In this document: one piece after another, positions 19,333 through 27,521 of the stretch
Layout: each line of letters opens with the position of its first letter
Position numbering within the stretch: the stretch's first letter is position 1
Origin: JANQRX01 sp963663975
GTDB lineage: Bacteria; Pseudomonadota; Alphaproteobacteria; Rhizobiales; Kaistiaceae
NCBI GenBank assembly: GCA_963663975.2
Contig: CAXXRA010000015.1
Coordinates: 1,178,001-1,242,000 of the forward strand
Direction of reading: 5' to 3'
Length of the DNA stretch: 64,000 nucleotides
Notes under the pieces: generated by a model
Databases searched by the model: none
What the model was told of the DNA's origin: nothing
Seen by the model: the letters and a program-made list of their open reading frames with translations, nothing else
Position numbers and translations under genes: made by a program

Positions 19333-19362
19333 GTCCCTGACCCCTCCGCGTATGTCCGGGTA

Positions 19363-20592
19363 CTAGGCCGCCGGCATCGCGGCAGCGAGGTCGGAATCCG
19401 AAGTCACGGCCTTGGTGAGCTTCACTTTGGCCTTGAGGTCGGTGCGGCAGAAGGCGTGCAGGAAACAGGTCCGCTCGGACATGTCCAGGATGGTGCGGGC
19501 GAAGTCGTCATCCTCGTTCGAGGTGAGGTAGACGTGGGTCTCCAACGGGTCCGCCTCGCCCGGTTTGCCGGTCTTGCCGGAGGCGCCGCTGAGCGAGAAA
19601 TGCGCATCCTGCACGATCCGATAATCCTTCAGGTCCTTCTTGGTGATCTTGGCGTAGCGGCCGAACTGGGTCATGAAGCAGAAGCCGATCCCGGCGGCGA
19701 TGAAGCTGGCGGCGTCGGGCGCGCGTCCTTTTCCACCGTGCTCCTCATCCTCCTCCGACAAGAAATAGAAGATCGAACCGTGCGGATTGTACAGATGCTG
19801 CTCGATCCGCTTGATGCCGTCGGGGCGGATGGTGCAGATCCCCCGGACATGAAGCAGGCGATCCTGGTGATCGGCGAGGCTGCCGCCGGCGAGCGTCACG
19901 GTATGTTCCGCCTTCGGGGTGAGGCCGTTGCGCACGATATGCTCCGACCAGTCACCGTCTCGCGGCTCGACCCTGTCGAAGGTGTCGCCGGGATCGGGCA
20001 GGCCGGGCGAGCCCACATGCCGTGCCTCGCCGGTGGCGATGTCCTGGCCGTTGTGGCTGAGGGTGAACAGGCTTTGCCTGACGCCACGCATCAACCCGTT
20101 GAGCGGCGAGGCGGCGACCGCATCGTAAACCAGCGTACGAAGTTTGTCGGATGAAGCGTCGGCATCGATTTGCGCTTCGAGCTCGATATCCTTGGCGCCG
20201 CCGACCATGGTGCCCTGCAACGCAGAACCCCGCATGGTGTAGTAATTGTCCTGGATCAGCTTGATGTCGCGGATCTCGATGCCGCGCTGCTCGGCCAAAG
20301 CCATGATCTCGTTCATGTAGGATGAAACCATGCCGGTGGTCAGGAGCGACAGCGGGCATGGTGCGGCATCCATGCCGGCCAGATAGGCGCCTTCGTCGCT
20401 GGCCAGCCGCCACATCCTGCCGGACCGGCCGTTGAGGACAAGCGCTTCCTTCTGCATCACCGAGAGCGAGCGCACCGCCAGGCGAACCGGCACCTCCTTG
20501 CGACCCTGCGGCGCCCCGAGGCCGACGGCTTCCGGATTGGCAACTTCAAAGAACAGCGGCTTGCCGCTTTCCACCAGTGGATTGCCACTCAC
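19363..20592 (-). CDS. OsmC-like protein, two-domain
   Basis: About 409 residues, roughly twice a standard OsmC. Two Cys-containing segments resemble the OsmC/Ohr peroxidase sites: DAAPCPLSLLTTGM in the N-terminal half and SERTCFLHAFCRTDL near the end. RTLVYDAVAASPLNGLMRG also fits the family. I chose GTG at 20592, which has GGGAGAGG just upstream; the longer open frame upstream runs into the promoter region. It is the first gene of the minus-strand operon with the aldehyde dehydrogenase and TRAP genes, divergent from an IclR regulator. A peroxide or reactive-aldehyde defence role is inferred. Confidence 0.7.
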   Translation of the reverse strand: MSGNPLVESGKPLFFEVANPEAVGLGAPQGRKEVPVRLAVRSLSVMQKEALVLNGRSGRMWRLASDEGAYLAGMDAAPCPLSLLTTGMVSSYMNEIMALAEQRGIEIRDIKLIQDNYYTMRGSALQGTMVGGAKDIELEAQIDADASSDKLRTLVYDAVAASPLNGLMRGVRQSLFTLSHNGQDIATGEARHVGSPGLPDPGDTFDRVEPRDGDWSEHIVRNGLTPKAEHTVTLAGGSLADHQDRLLHVRGICTIRPDGIKRIEQHLYNPHGSIFYFLSEEDEEHGGKGRAPDAASFIAAGIGFCFMTQFGRYAKITKKDLKDYRIVQDAHFSLSGASGKTGKPGEADPLETHVYLTSNEDDDFARTILDMSERTCFLHAFCRTDLKAKVKLTKAVTSDSDLAAAMPAA

Positions 20593-20735
20593 CCGACCTC
20601 TCCCAATACTGACAAACGGGCGGAGGAATCGCGAATCTCCGGCTCGTTCTGTCGCGATGCCTTCAACGACATCCGCGACCCTCCCGAGAGACAAGGTGGC
20701 GCGATCGCGGCAGCTTGTCAAGGATTTCGAAACGT

Positions 20736-20752
20736 GGTCCACTATGTGGACC
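20736..20752. promoter_or_regulatory. Candidate IclR operator (perfect palindrome)
   Basis: GGTCCAC-TAT-GTGGACC, a perfect 7-3-7 inverted repeat in the divergent gap between the OsmC-led operon and the IclR gene. Related GGACC/GGTCC palindromes occur upstream of pobA (30743-30755) and of the second IclR gene (33272-33286). IclR proteins bind short palindromes as dimers, so these are good operator candidates; no binding evidence exists here. Confidence 0.55.
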
Positions 20753-20828
20753 TTGGGTTTTACGACGCCGTGTCAATGTCCAGAATGGCAGCGATATTGC
20801 CGAATATCTCGGAGCGCGATAAGTTCGC

Positions 20829-21716
20829 ATGATGGACCACGGTTCGAAAGCATCGTTGAAGGACGACGATCGGCGCCACGACGCGGTCGGCGGCGAACAG
20901 CGGGGCGAGGTGCGTTCGCTGGTTCGCGGCCTCGACGTGCTGATCGTCGTCAACGAATCGCCGCCGGCCACGGTCAGTCGCATCGTTGCCCAGACCGGCC
21001 TGCCCAAGGCCACCGTGGTGCGCATTTTGAACACCCTGCGGGCGCGCGGCTACATCGCCCAGAACAAGTCCGGCGGCGGTTACCGACCGCTGCCGCGGGT
21101 GCGCCGTCTGGCGAGCGCGATGATGGTTGAAAATCCATTTCTGAGCGAAGCCCGGCGGCTGCTGGCCGAGTTCGGCCACGTCACCAAATGGCCGAGCGAT
21201 CTGCTGCTGGCGGAACCGGATGCGATGCTGATCGTGGCGAGCAATCGCGACACCGCGCCGTTGCGACTGACCCGCTTCGAGCAGCGCCGTTTTCCGATGC
21301 TGGATTCGGCTGCCGGCCTGGCCTATCTCGCCGCCCTCGATCCGCCGGAGCGCGAAAGAATCATCACCTCCCTGGCCGCCATGGGCGGCGATGCGGAAGA
21401 TGCCACGGCCCGCGCCGGACGAACCTATACCAGGGTCCAGGCGGTCCGCGAGCGCGGCTACGCCTTGCGCGACTATCAGGCGCCGATCGACGGCACCCGA
21501 GCGATCGCCGTGGCGATCACGTCGCGCGGCGCACCCGTCGGCGCCATCGTGCTGATCGTGCTGCGCGATGCCATTACCGATGAGCAGCTCGAGGGCAGTC
21601 TGGTGCCGGCCCTGTCCGATCAGGCCCAACGTCTTGGTGAGCAACACGAACTGCTGGCCGATGCCGTGTCCGGTTCACCGACCATTCCGGTTCACTTCGC
21701 CGAACCGATCCCCTGA
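20829..21716 (+). CDS. IclR-family transcriptional regulator (1)
   Basis: 295 residues. Winged helix-turn-helix at the N-terminus (LVRGLDVLIVVNE then LPKATVVRILNTLRARGYI), followed by the IclR effector domain (TAPLRLTRFEQRRFPMLDSAAG, VRERGYALRDYQAPIDGTRAIAV). IclR members PobR, PcaR and PcaU control 4-hydroxybenzoate and protocatechuate genes, so this protein may regulate the pob/pca genes or the divergent OsmC-ALDH-TRAP operon. Its 3' end overlaps the 3' end of convergent pcaB by 25 bp. A palindrome in the divergent gap is a likely binding site. Confidence 0.9.
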   Translation: MMDHGSKASLKDDDRRHDAVGGEQRGEVRSLVRGLDVLIVVNESPPATVSRIVAQTGLPKATVVRILNTLRARGYIAQNKSGGGYRPLPRVRRLASAMMVENPFLSEARRLLAEFGHVTKWPSDLLLAEPDAMLIVASNRDTAPLRLTRFEQRRFPMLDSAAGLAYLAALDPPERERIITSLAAMGGDAEDATARAGRTYTRVQAVRERGYALRDYQAPIDGTRAIAVAITSRGAPVGAIVLIVLRDAITDEQLEGSLVPALSDQAQRLGEQHELLADAVSGSPTIPVHFAEPIP

Positions 21717-22756
21717 ACACTGCCCAACAGGCGGTCCGTCGTGGCCAGAGCGGCCGTTGCGGCGAGGCAGATTTGCGGGAGCGTCATCCATTCCAGCGTC
21801 CACGCCGTGCCGGAGCGTTCCTGCTCGTGGATCAGGGCATGGTGCATCGCCGACACCAGAACCGCGGCGAAGCGCGCCAATGCGACAAGGACTTCCGCCG
21901 CCACCGGATTTTTCTTGTGCGGCATGATCGACGAACTGCCGCCACCCGATAATTCGATCTCGGCAATCTCGTCCTGCGCCATCAGGGCGACATCCTGCCC
22001 GAGCTTGCCGAGGCTCCCGGTGATCGCGGCCAGGCAATCGGCGAATTCGACCAGATTGTCGCGCTGGCTGTGCCAGCTCGCCGTCGGCAGGGTCAGATCG
22101 AGTGCGGCGGCGATTCCGGCCGCCACCGCCGGCCCCTTGTCGCCAAGCGCTGCCAGCGTACCGGCGGCACCGCCGAACTGTAGGGCGCAGGCCCGTGGTG
22201 CCGCCTCCGACAGGCGCTGCCGATGGCGCACCAACGGCGCGCGCCAAGCCTCCACCCGGTCGCGAACCCGGATGCCGACCGCTATCTTCATCCGCGTGCG
22301 ACCCGTCAGGCGATGGTCGCCATAGGCATCGATCAGCCGGTCGAAGCCGGCCGTGACGGCGTCCAGGCGCCGGTCGGCCACTCGGGCGACCGCCTTCAGT
22401 CGCTGGGCAAGACTGGAATCGATGACATCCTGGCTGCTCGCGCCACGGTGAACGGCCTCGGCATGTTCCGGCCCGACCCGGCGCTTCAGCTGTTCGACGA
22501 GGCCCGGTACGACGACCCCGTCCCGCGCAGTGGTCTCGCGCAGGCTGCCGATATCCGGTTCGAAGGTTCGGCAAGCCTGTTCGATGGCGTCGGCGGTGGC
22601 GGGCGAGATCACGCCCTCACCGGCTTCGGCCCGCGCCAGCGCGACCTCGAACCCCAGCATCGCCGCGATGTCGGACGAGACGGAGAACAGATCCGCGGTC
22701 TCGGTGTCGCCCAACAGGCCCGACAACACCGGGTGGTCGAAAACGGAAACGCTCAT
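21692..22756 (-). CDS. pcaB: 3-carboxy-cis,cis-muconate cycloisomerase
   Basis: 354-residue member of the fumarase/aspartase superfamily. The signature loop SSSIMPHKKNPVAAEV is present, as are TARDGVVVPGLVEQLKRRV and the helix-bundle core with HRGASSQDVIDS. It converts 3-carboxy-cis,cis-muconate to 4-carboxymuconolactone in the protocatechuate branch. It is the last gene of the pob/pca run, but an IS481 inserted 5 bp upstream of its ATG separates it from pcaF; transcription now depends on readthrough or a promoter in the IS. Confidence 0.92.
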   Translation of the reverse strand: MSVSVFDHPVLSGLLGDTETADLFSVSSDIAAMLGFEVALARAEAGEGVISPATADAIEQACRTFEPDIGSLRETTARDGVVVPGLVEQLKRRVGPEHAEAVHRGASSQDVIDSSLAQRLKAVARVADRRLDAVTAGFDRLIDAYGDHRLTGRTRMKIAVGIRVRDRVEAWRAPLVRHRQRLSEAAPRACALQFGGAAGTLAALGDKGPAVAAGIAAALDLTLPTASWHSQRDNLVEFADCLAAITGSLGKLGQDVALMAQDEIAEIELSGGGSSSIMPHKKNPVAAEVLVALARFAAVLVSAMHHALIHEQERSGTAWTLEWMTLPQICLAATAALATTDRLLGSVQGIGSAK

Positions 22757-23725
22757 CTAGATGTGAAGCTTCAACAGGTTGTCCCGGTTCAGGCCGAGTC
22801 GGCTGATTGGTGTTTGTCGATTGAGGCTGGCATGGGGTCGATGCCAGTTGTAGCGGTGCTGCCATTTCGGCAGATCTGCTTTTCGCTGGTCTGAGTTGTG
22901 GAATTCGGTTGCGTAGGCCCATTCTCGCAACATTGTCTGGATGAAGCGTTCGGCCTTGCCGTTGGTCTGAGGCGTGTAGGGTTTGGTGCGGATATGCTTG
23001 ATGGTGAGCCTTCGGCAGGCATCGCGGAAGGCCTTGGATCTGTAGCATGATCCATTGTCGGTCATGACGCGGGTGATGGTAACGCCGAGGGTGGCAAAGT
23101 AGGTTACGGCGGCTTCGAGGAAGGCCACGGCGCTTTCCTTTTTCTCGTTCGGGAAGATGTCGGCAAAGCCGATGCGGGAATGGTCGTCGATGGCGACGTG
23201 GACATACTCCCAACCGGGCGCGGTGCCGTTATGGCGCTGGTTGCTCTGGCGCCTGCGATCGCCGGTGATGCGATGGCCGACACGATTGAAGCGACCGAGC
23301 TTCTTGATGTCCATATGGATGATTTCGCCTGGCGTTTCGCGCTCATAGCGCGGGCGTGGCTGGTTGGGCTCGAGGGCGGACAACAGGCTGAGGCCACGCC
23401 GCTTGAGAATACGGCTGACGGTCGCCCGGCTGAGGCCGAGTTCCTGGGCGATGTGGTCCTGCGTGCAACGAGCCCGGCGCAAGACCTCGACCGCTTCGCC
23501 GGTGGCCCAAGGCGTTTGGCTTGGCGAGGAATGGGGCCTGGAGGACCGGTCGGCAAGCCCGGCAATGCCCTCCGCGCGAAACCGGCCCAACCACTTGGCG
23601 ACGGTCTTGGCCGTTGTCTTGAAACGGCGTGCGGCCTGAGCCTTCGTCATGGCCTCATCCATGACGGCGCGAACCATGGCCTCTCGACCTTTCGGCGTAA
23701 GATGGGCATTCTGGTGAACGTCCAT
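22757..23725 (-). CDS. IS481-family transposase (intact)
   Basis: 322 residues starting MDVHQNAHLTPKGREAM, with GGAGG just upstream of the ATG. It has an HTH region, a rve catalytic core (IHMDIKKLG, VMTDNGSCY and the Glu in NGKAERFIQ) and the C-terminal RQTPISRLG segment typical of IS481. The last two codons run through the inverted repeat and the stop TAG is made by the TCTAGA target duplication. Confidence 0.92.
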   Translation of the reverse strand: MDVHQNAHLTPKGREAMVRAVMDEAMTKAQAARRFKTTAKTVAKWLGRFRAEGIAGLADRSSRPHSSPSQTPWATGEAVEVLRRARCTQDHIAQELGLSRATVSRILKRRGLSLLSALEPNQPRPRYERETPGEIIHMDIKKLGRFNRVGHRITGDRRRQSNQRHNGTAPGWEYVHVAIDDHSRIGFADIFPNEKKESAVAFLEAAVTYFATLGVTITRVMTDNGSCYRSKAFRDACRRLTIKHIRTKPYTPQTNGKAERFIQTMLREWAYATEFHNSDQRKADLPKWQHRYNWHRPHASLNRQTPISRLGLNRDNLLKLHI

Positions 23726-23808
23726 TCGGTCCTCCGGAGAATCACTGACGTTGGCTGACATCAGCTTCTCTCGACAGGACCGAATGGACAACGTCCTGAA
23801 AATTCACA
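22762..23808 (-). mobile_element. IS481-family element, copy 2 (intact, 1047 bp)
   Basis: Ends TGTGAAGCTTCAACAGG (right end of the element, at 22762) and TGTGAATTTTCAGGACG (left end, complement, at 23808), flanked by a 6-bp duplication TCTAGA at 22756-22761 and 23809-23814. It sits between pcaF and pcaB in the tip of a MITE remnant and is nearly identical to copy 1. The TAG stop of its transposase lies in the duplicated target, outside the element. Confidence 0.93.
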
Positions 23809-23809
23809 T

Positions 23810-25147
23810 CTAGAGCCCTTTCGACAGGGCCATGGCGATCCCCTGGCCGACGCCGATGCACATGGTCGCCAGCGCCAGGCTGCCGCTACCTCTCCTGAGT
23901 TCGAGCGCCGCCGTCCCGGCCAACCGGGCACCGGACATGCCGAGGGGATGGCCCAGGGCGATCGCGCCGCCATTGGGGTTGACCCGCTCGTCATCGTCGT
24001 CGAGGCCAAGTTCGCGCAGGGTCGCCAGCACCTGCGAGGCAAAGGCCTCGTTGAGTTCGATCGTGTCGAACCGGGCCGGCTCGAGCCCCAGCCTGGCGCA
24101 CAGCTTTCTGGTCGCCGGCGCCGGGCCAAAGCCCATGAGTTCGCGCAGGGTCGCCAGCACCTGCGAGGCAAAGGCCTCGTTGAGTTCGATCGTGTCGAAC
24201 CGGGCCGGCTCGAGCCCCAGCCTGGCGCACAGCTTTCTGGTCGCCGGCGCCGGGCCAAAGCCCATGATCCGCGGCGGCACGCCGGCCGTGGCGCCGCCCA
24301 GAACACGGGCGATCGGGGTCAGCCCGTGCTTCTTGGCCGCCTCCGCCGAAGCCACGATCAAGGCGGCCGCGCCGTCATTGATCCCCGATGCGTTGCCGGC
24401 GGTGATGGTGCCGCCATCGCGGAACGGGGTCGGCAGGGCCGCCAGGGCCGCCGCGCTGGTGTCCGGCCGCGGATGCTCGTCGCGGTCGACCACCACCGGC
24501 TCCTTGCGCGGCCGCCGGACAGGAACGCCAACGATCTCGGAGGCCAATCTGCCATTGGCCATGGCGGCCGCAGTCCTCTGTTGCGAGCGCAGGGCGAAGG
24601 CGTCCTGGTCGGACCGGGAGACGGCGAATTCCTCGGCGACGTTCTCGCCCGTCTCGGGCATGGAATCGATGCCGTATTGCTGCCGCATCAGCGGATTGAC
24701 GAAGCGCCAGCCAAGGGTGGTGTCGTGGATTTCGGCGGCGCGCGAGAACGGCCGGTCCGCCTTGGGCATCACGAACGGTGCGCGCGACATCGACTCCACC
24801 CCGCCGGCGACGGCCAGTTCCATTTCGCCGACAAGAACCGCCCGTGATGCCGTCACCACGGCGTCCATCCCCGAGCCGCAGAGTCGGTTGATGGTGGTGC
24901 CGGGAATCTCGACCGGAAGGCCGGCCAGAAGCGACGCCATGCGGGCGACATTGCGGTTGTCCTCGCCGGCCTGATTGGCGCATCCCAGGATGACCTCGTC
25001 GACCGCCTGCCAGTCGACATCGGCATTGCGTTTCATCAGCGCCGTGATCGGGATGGCGGCAAGATCGTCGGTGCGCACGCCGGACAGCGCGCCGCCGAAG
25101 CGACCGATCGGAGTGCGGATGTAATCGCAGATGAAGGCCGCCGGCAT
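23810..25147 (-). CDS. pcaF: 3-oxoadipyl-CoA thiolase with an internal 43-residue duplication
   Basis: Last step of the pathway: cleaves 3-oxoadipyl-CoA to succinyl-CoA and acetyl-CoA. The nucleophile Cys is in INRLCGSGMDAVVTAS, the catalytic His in GGAIALGHPLGMSGAR and the second Cys in LATMCIGVGQG. The protein has 445 residues, where 400-402 is usual; the extra 43 are an exact in-frame tandem copy of the MGFGPAP...LATLREL segment, so the NEAFA motif occurs twice. This probably disturbs the fold. The ATG overlaps the pcaJ stop (TGATG). The last codons and TAG stop come from a MITE tip, giving the ending ALSKGL. Confidence 0.9.
   Translation of the reverse strand: MPAAFICDYIRTPIGRFGGALSGVRTDDLAAIPITALMKRNADVDWQAVDEVILGCANQAGEDNRNVARMASLLAGLPVEIPGTTINRLCGSGMDAVVTASRAVLVGEMELAVAGGVESMSRAPFVMPKADRPFSRAAEIHDTTLGWRFVNPLMRQQYGIDSMPETGENVAEEFAVSRSDQDAFALRSQQRTAAAMANGRLASEIVGVPVRRPRKEPVVVDRDEHPRPDTSAAALAALPTPFRDGGTITAGNASGINDGAAALIVASAEAAKKHGLTPIARVLGGATAGVPPRIMGFGPAPATRKLCARLGLEPARFDTIELNEAFASQVLATLRELMGFGPAPATRKLCARLGLEPARFDTIELNEAFASQVLATLRELGLDDDDERVNPNGGAIALGHPLGMSGARLAGTAALELRRGSGSLALATMCIGVGQGIAMALSKGL
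23813..23825. repeat. MITE tip remnant C at the pcaF stop
   Basis: GAGCCCTTTCGAC matches the outer 13 bases of the MITE right end, preceded by TA and next to the IS481 target duplication. It forms the last four pcaF codons and the stop. Short enough that chance is possible, but the position in CTAG and the other copies make a remnant more likely. Confidence 0.5.
24009..24266. repeat. Exact 129-bp tandem duplication inside pcaF
   Basis: Two adjacent identical 129-bp units (24009-24137 and 24138-24266). The unit is a multiple of three, so the frame is kept and 43 residues are repeated. No difference was found between the units, so the event is recent or is an assembly error. Confidence 0.95.
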
Positions 25148-25938
25148 CACGCGGCCTTCGTGGGGCCGGGTTGATTATGGGCGGCCCTCGTCCGCTCTTG
25201 CAGGTCGCGCAGAACCGTTAGCTCGGTATCGGTCGGCGGCGGTGTCTGGTCGACATCATCGGCAAAGGCGACCTGCCAGGCGCAGGACGACTGCACATCC
25301 TGGCGGCTCACGCCGGGATGGAGCGAGGTGACGGTGAACGCACCGGTCTGGTCGTGCGGCCTCCAGATCGCCAGATCGGTGATCAACCGCGTCGGCCCCT
25401 TGGTGGTCATGTTCAGATCGGCCCGCCCGCTCGGCCCGTCGCCATGGCCGAAGGACGTGAAAAAGTCGATTTTCTCGACCAGCGCGCGCACCGACTGCTT
25501 CATGGTGATGAAAATCTCGCGACAGGAGAGCGCGATCTCCGGTGCGCCGCCGCCACCGGGCAGTCGGACCTTGGGATGGTGATAGTCGCCGATCACGGTG
25601 GTGTTGATATTGCCGAATTTGTCGAGTTGGGCCGCCCCCAGGAAGCCAACGGTGACCCGCCCGCCTTGCAGCCAGTAGCGGAACATTTCGGGCACCGACA
25701 CGGTGGTGACCGCGGTCTCGCTGAGTTCGCCGTCGCCGATCGACAGCGGCAGCACGGTCGGCGCGGTGCCGATGGTGCCGGATTCGTAGATGAGGGTGAT
25801 GTCGGGGGCGTGGGTCAGCCTGGCGATGTTGCACGCCACCGACGGCGCGCCGATGCCGACGAAGCACACATCGTCATTGCCGAGCGCCCGGGCGGCGGCC
25901 ACCGCCATCATCTCGTCCGGAGTGAAATCTTCGCTCAT
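25147..25938 (-). CDS. pcaJ: 3-oxoadipate CoA-transferase, beta subunit
   Basis: 263-residue subunit of a class I CoA-transferase that moves CoA from succinyl-CoA to 3-oxoadipate. YESGTIGT near residue 55 matches the active-site Glu region of the glutaconate CoA-transferase/CatJ-type beta subunit, and GAAQLDKFGNINTTVIGD and PGGGGAPEIA are typical. The start overlaps the pcaI stop (ATGA) and the stop overlaps the pcaF start. It is closer to CatJ than to the shorter classical PcaJ; catJ would be an equally fair name. Confidence 0.9.
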   Translation of the reverse strand: MSEDFTPDEMMAVAAARALGNDDVCFVGIGAPSVACNIARLTHAPDITLIYESGTIGTAPTVLPLSIGDGELSETAVTTVSVPEMFRYWLQGGRVTVGFLGAAQLDKFGNINTTVIGDYHHPKVRLPGGGGAPEIALSCREIFITMKQSVRALVEKIDFFTSFGHGDGPSGRADLNMTTKGPTRLITDLAIWRPHDQTGAFTVTSLHPGVSRQDVQSSCAWQVAFADDVDQTPPPTDTELTVLRDLQERTRAAHNQPGPTKAA

Positions 25939-26819
25939 TGAGAGCCCTTTCGACCAACTCTGAGCCCAACTTTCCGCAGCGGCGCCACGCGGGCTTCGAA
26001 ATCATCAGGCGAGGACTCGAGCACGTTGTTCTTCATCCACGCCTCGAAGCGGTCGCGGTCGGCGGAGATCTTATCCCACGCGACATAGCTGGCGTTGTCG
26101 CGGACATAATAACCATGGGCATAGGACGGATGCGCGCCGCCGCGCACCTGGGCGATCGCGGTCACCGTCCAGCGCGGCAGAACGCAGGCATTGGGATGGA
26201 CGTCGTCGAAATCCTCGACGATCTCCTCGACGGTCACCACCGCCCGGCGGGCCGCCAGCACCGCCTCCTTCTGGGCGCCGACGATGCCTTCCACCAATAC
26301 GTCGCCGTCGCGATTGGCGCGTTGGGCGTGGATGAAGGTGACGTCCGGCTTGAGGGCCGGCACGGCAGCAAGTTCCTCGCCGGTGAAGGGGCATGTGACC
26401 GACTTGATGTTGGGGTTGACCCGGGCCAGTTCGGCGCCGCGATAGCCGCGAAAAATCGCGCAGGGCAGGCCGGCCGCGCCCGCTTCATAGGCATTGGCCA
26501 TGGCGGCGTGGGAGTGCTCCTCGAGTTCGATCGTCCGCGGCCAGCCGTTCTCGACCGCATCGCGCAGGCGCCGCAGCAGGCCGACCCCGGGATTGCCGGC
26601 GTAGGAGAAGATCAGCTTGTTCACCATCCCCATGCCGATCATCTGGTCGTAGACCAGGTCGGGCGTCATGCGCATGACGGTGAGGCCGGTGCGGCCCTGG
26701 CGGATGGCTTCGTGCGCCGCGGCATGTGGAATGAGATGGGTGAAGCCCTCGAAGGCGGCGGTGTCGCCGTCATGAAGGTTGTCGGCGACCGCTTCGGCCA
26801 AGGAAAGAAACTTGGTCAA
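25935..26819 (-). CDS. pcaI: 3-oxoadipate CoA-transferase, alpha subunit
   Basis: 294 residues, of the CatI/glutaconate CoA-transferase alpha type (longer than classical PcaI). Typical segments: DGDTAAFEGFTHLIPHAAAHE, SYAGNPGVGLLRRLRDA, and FIHAQRANRDGDVLVEGIVG. It pairs with pcaJ (ATGA overlap) and follows pcaG by 12 bp. The last 11 residues (VGLRVGRKGSQ) are read from a MITE terminal repeat rather than from original gene sequence, so the true C-terminus was probably altered by insertion and later loss of the MITE. Confidence 0.9.
   Translation of the reverse strand: MTKFLSLAEAVADNLHDGDTAAFEGFTHLIPHAAAHEAIRQGRTGLTVMRMTPDLVYDQMIGMGMVNKLIFSYAGNPGVGLLRRLRDAVENGWPRTIELEEHSHAAMANAYEAGAAGLPCAIFRGYRGAELARVNPNIKSVTCPFTGEELAAVPALKPDVTFIHAQRANRDGDVLVEGIVGAQKEAVLAARRAVVTVEEIVEDFDDVHPNACVLPRWTVTAIAQVRGGAHPSYAHGYYVRDNASYVAWDKISADRDRFEAWMKNNVLESSPDDFEARVAPLRKVGLRVGRKGSQ
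25942..25966. repeat. MITE tip remnant D at the pcaI/pcaJ junction
   Basis: 25 bases identical to the right end of MITE A (GAGCCCTTTCGACC onward) form the 3' end of pcaI and lie just 5' of the pcaJ start. The rest of the element is missing and the outer TA has become GA. Confidence 0.7.
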
Positions 26820-26831
26820 TGGAACTCCCGG

Positions 26832-27446
26832 TCAGATATCGAGGAAGACGGTCTCGCCATCGCCCTGCAGGCGGATGTCGAAGGTATAGCCGGCCCCGGC
26901 CCGCGCGGCGATCAGCGTGGCTATGCGCGCCTTGAGTTCGATCCGGGCGAGCACCGGGTCCTGATCGTTGGCGGCCTCCTCATCGCCGAAATACATGCGC
27001 GTGTGGAGGCCGATATTGATGCCGCGAGCGACAATCCAGAAGGTGATGTGGGGCGCCTGAAGCACGCCGTCGGCGAACGGGACGCGCCCCGGCTTGATCG
27101 TCTCAAAGCGATAGAGGCCGGTGTCCATATCGGTCGGACTCCTTCCCCAGCCGGTGAAATTGGGGTCGGCCGAGCCCCTGGTTTCGGCCGGGCTGTTGTA
27201 GAGACCGTCGGCATCGGCTTGCCAGATCTCGACCAGCCCGTCGCGCAACGGTGTGCCCGAACCGTCATAGACATGGCCCGACAAGATGATCCTTTCGCCC
27301 TTGGCCTGATCGTTGACCATCGTCGAGCCGAGATCGGTGTCGTAGACGCCCGCGATCCCGGTGAAGTTCGGCGTGCACCCGATGTGCACAAAGGGGCCCA
27401 CCGTCTGGGACGGCGATTCCTTGAGATAACCGAGTTTCTGGACCAT
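26832..27446 (-). CDS. pcaG: Protocatechuate 3,4-dioxygenase, alpha subunit
   Basis: 204 residues, the usual size. It starts MVQKLGYLKESPSQTVGPF, matching the conserved PSQTVGPF of alpha subunits, then GLVEIWQADADG and APHITFWIVARGI, which resemble the beta subunit but lack its full set of iron ligands. It works with PcaH to open the ring of protocatechuate. A 58-bp MITE remnant lies between pcaH and this gene; the Shine-Dalgarno is weak there. Confidence 0.93.
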   Translation of the reverse strand: MVQKLGYLKESPSQTVGPFVHIGCTPNFTGIAGVYDTDLGSTMVNDQAKGERIILSGHVYDGSGTPLRDGLVEIWQADADGLYNSPAETRGSADPNFTGWGRSPTDMDTGLYRFETIKPGRVPFADGVLQAPHITFWIVARGINIGLHTRMYFGDEEAANDQDPVLARIELKARIATLIAARAGAGYTFDIRLQGDGETVFLDI

Positions 27447-27463
27447 GTTAGATCGAACCTCGA

Positions 27464-27521
27464 CTTGATCTTGTCACAAAATCGCTCCGTCGGAATGGCT
27501 CAGCGTTGGCCGAAGGGGCTC
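27464..27521. repeat. MITE remnant E between pcaH and pcaG
   Basis: Matches the right-hand 58 bases of MITE A (starting CTTGATCTTGTCAC) with a few changes and ends GGGGCTC-TA, where the TA is part of the pcaH TAG stop codon (27521-27523). The left part of the element is gone. Confidence 0.85.

Noticed and set aside
17821..20154. Very long open frame (777 codons) on the plus strand
   Set aside because: It lies antisense to the aldehyde dehydrogenase and OsmC-like genes; high GC gives long antisense frames. No family motif seen.
3826..23808. Composite transposon bounded by the two IS481 copies
   Set aside because: Each copy has its own 6-bp target duplication (TCTAGC and TCTAGA), so they inserted independently.
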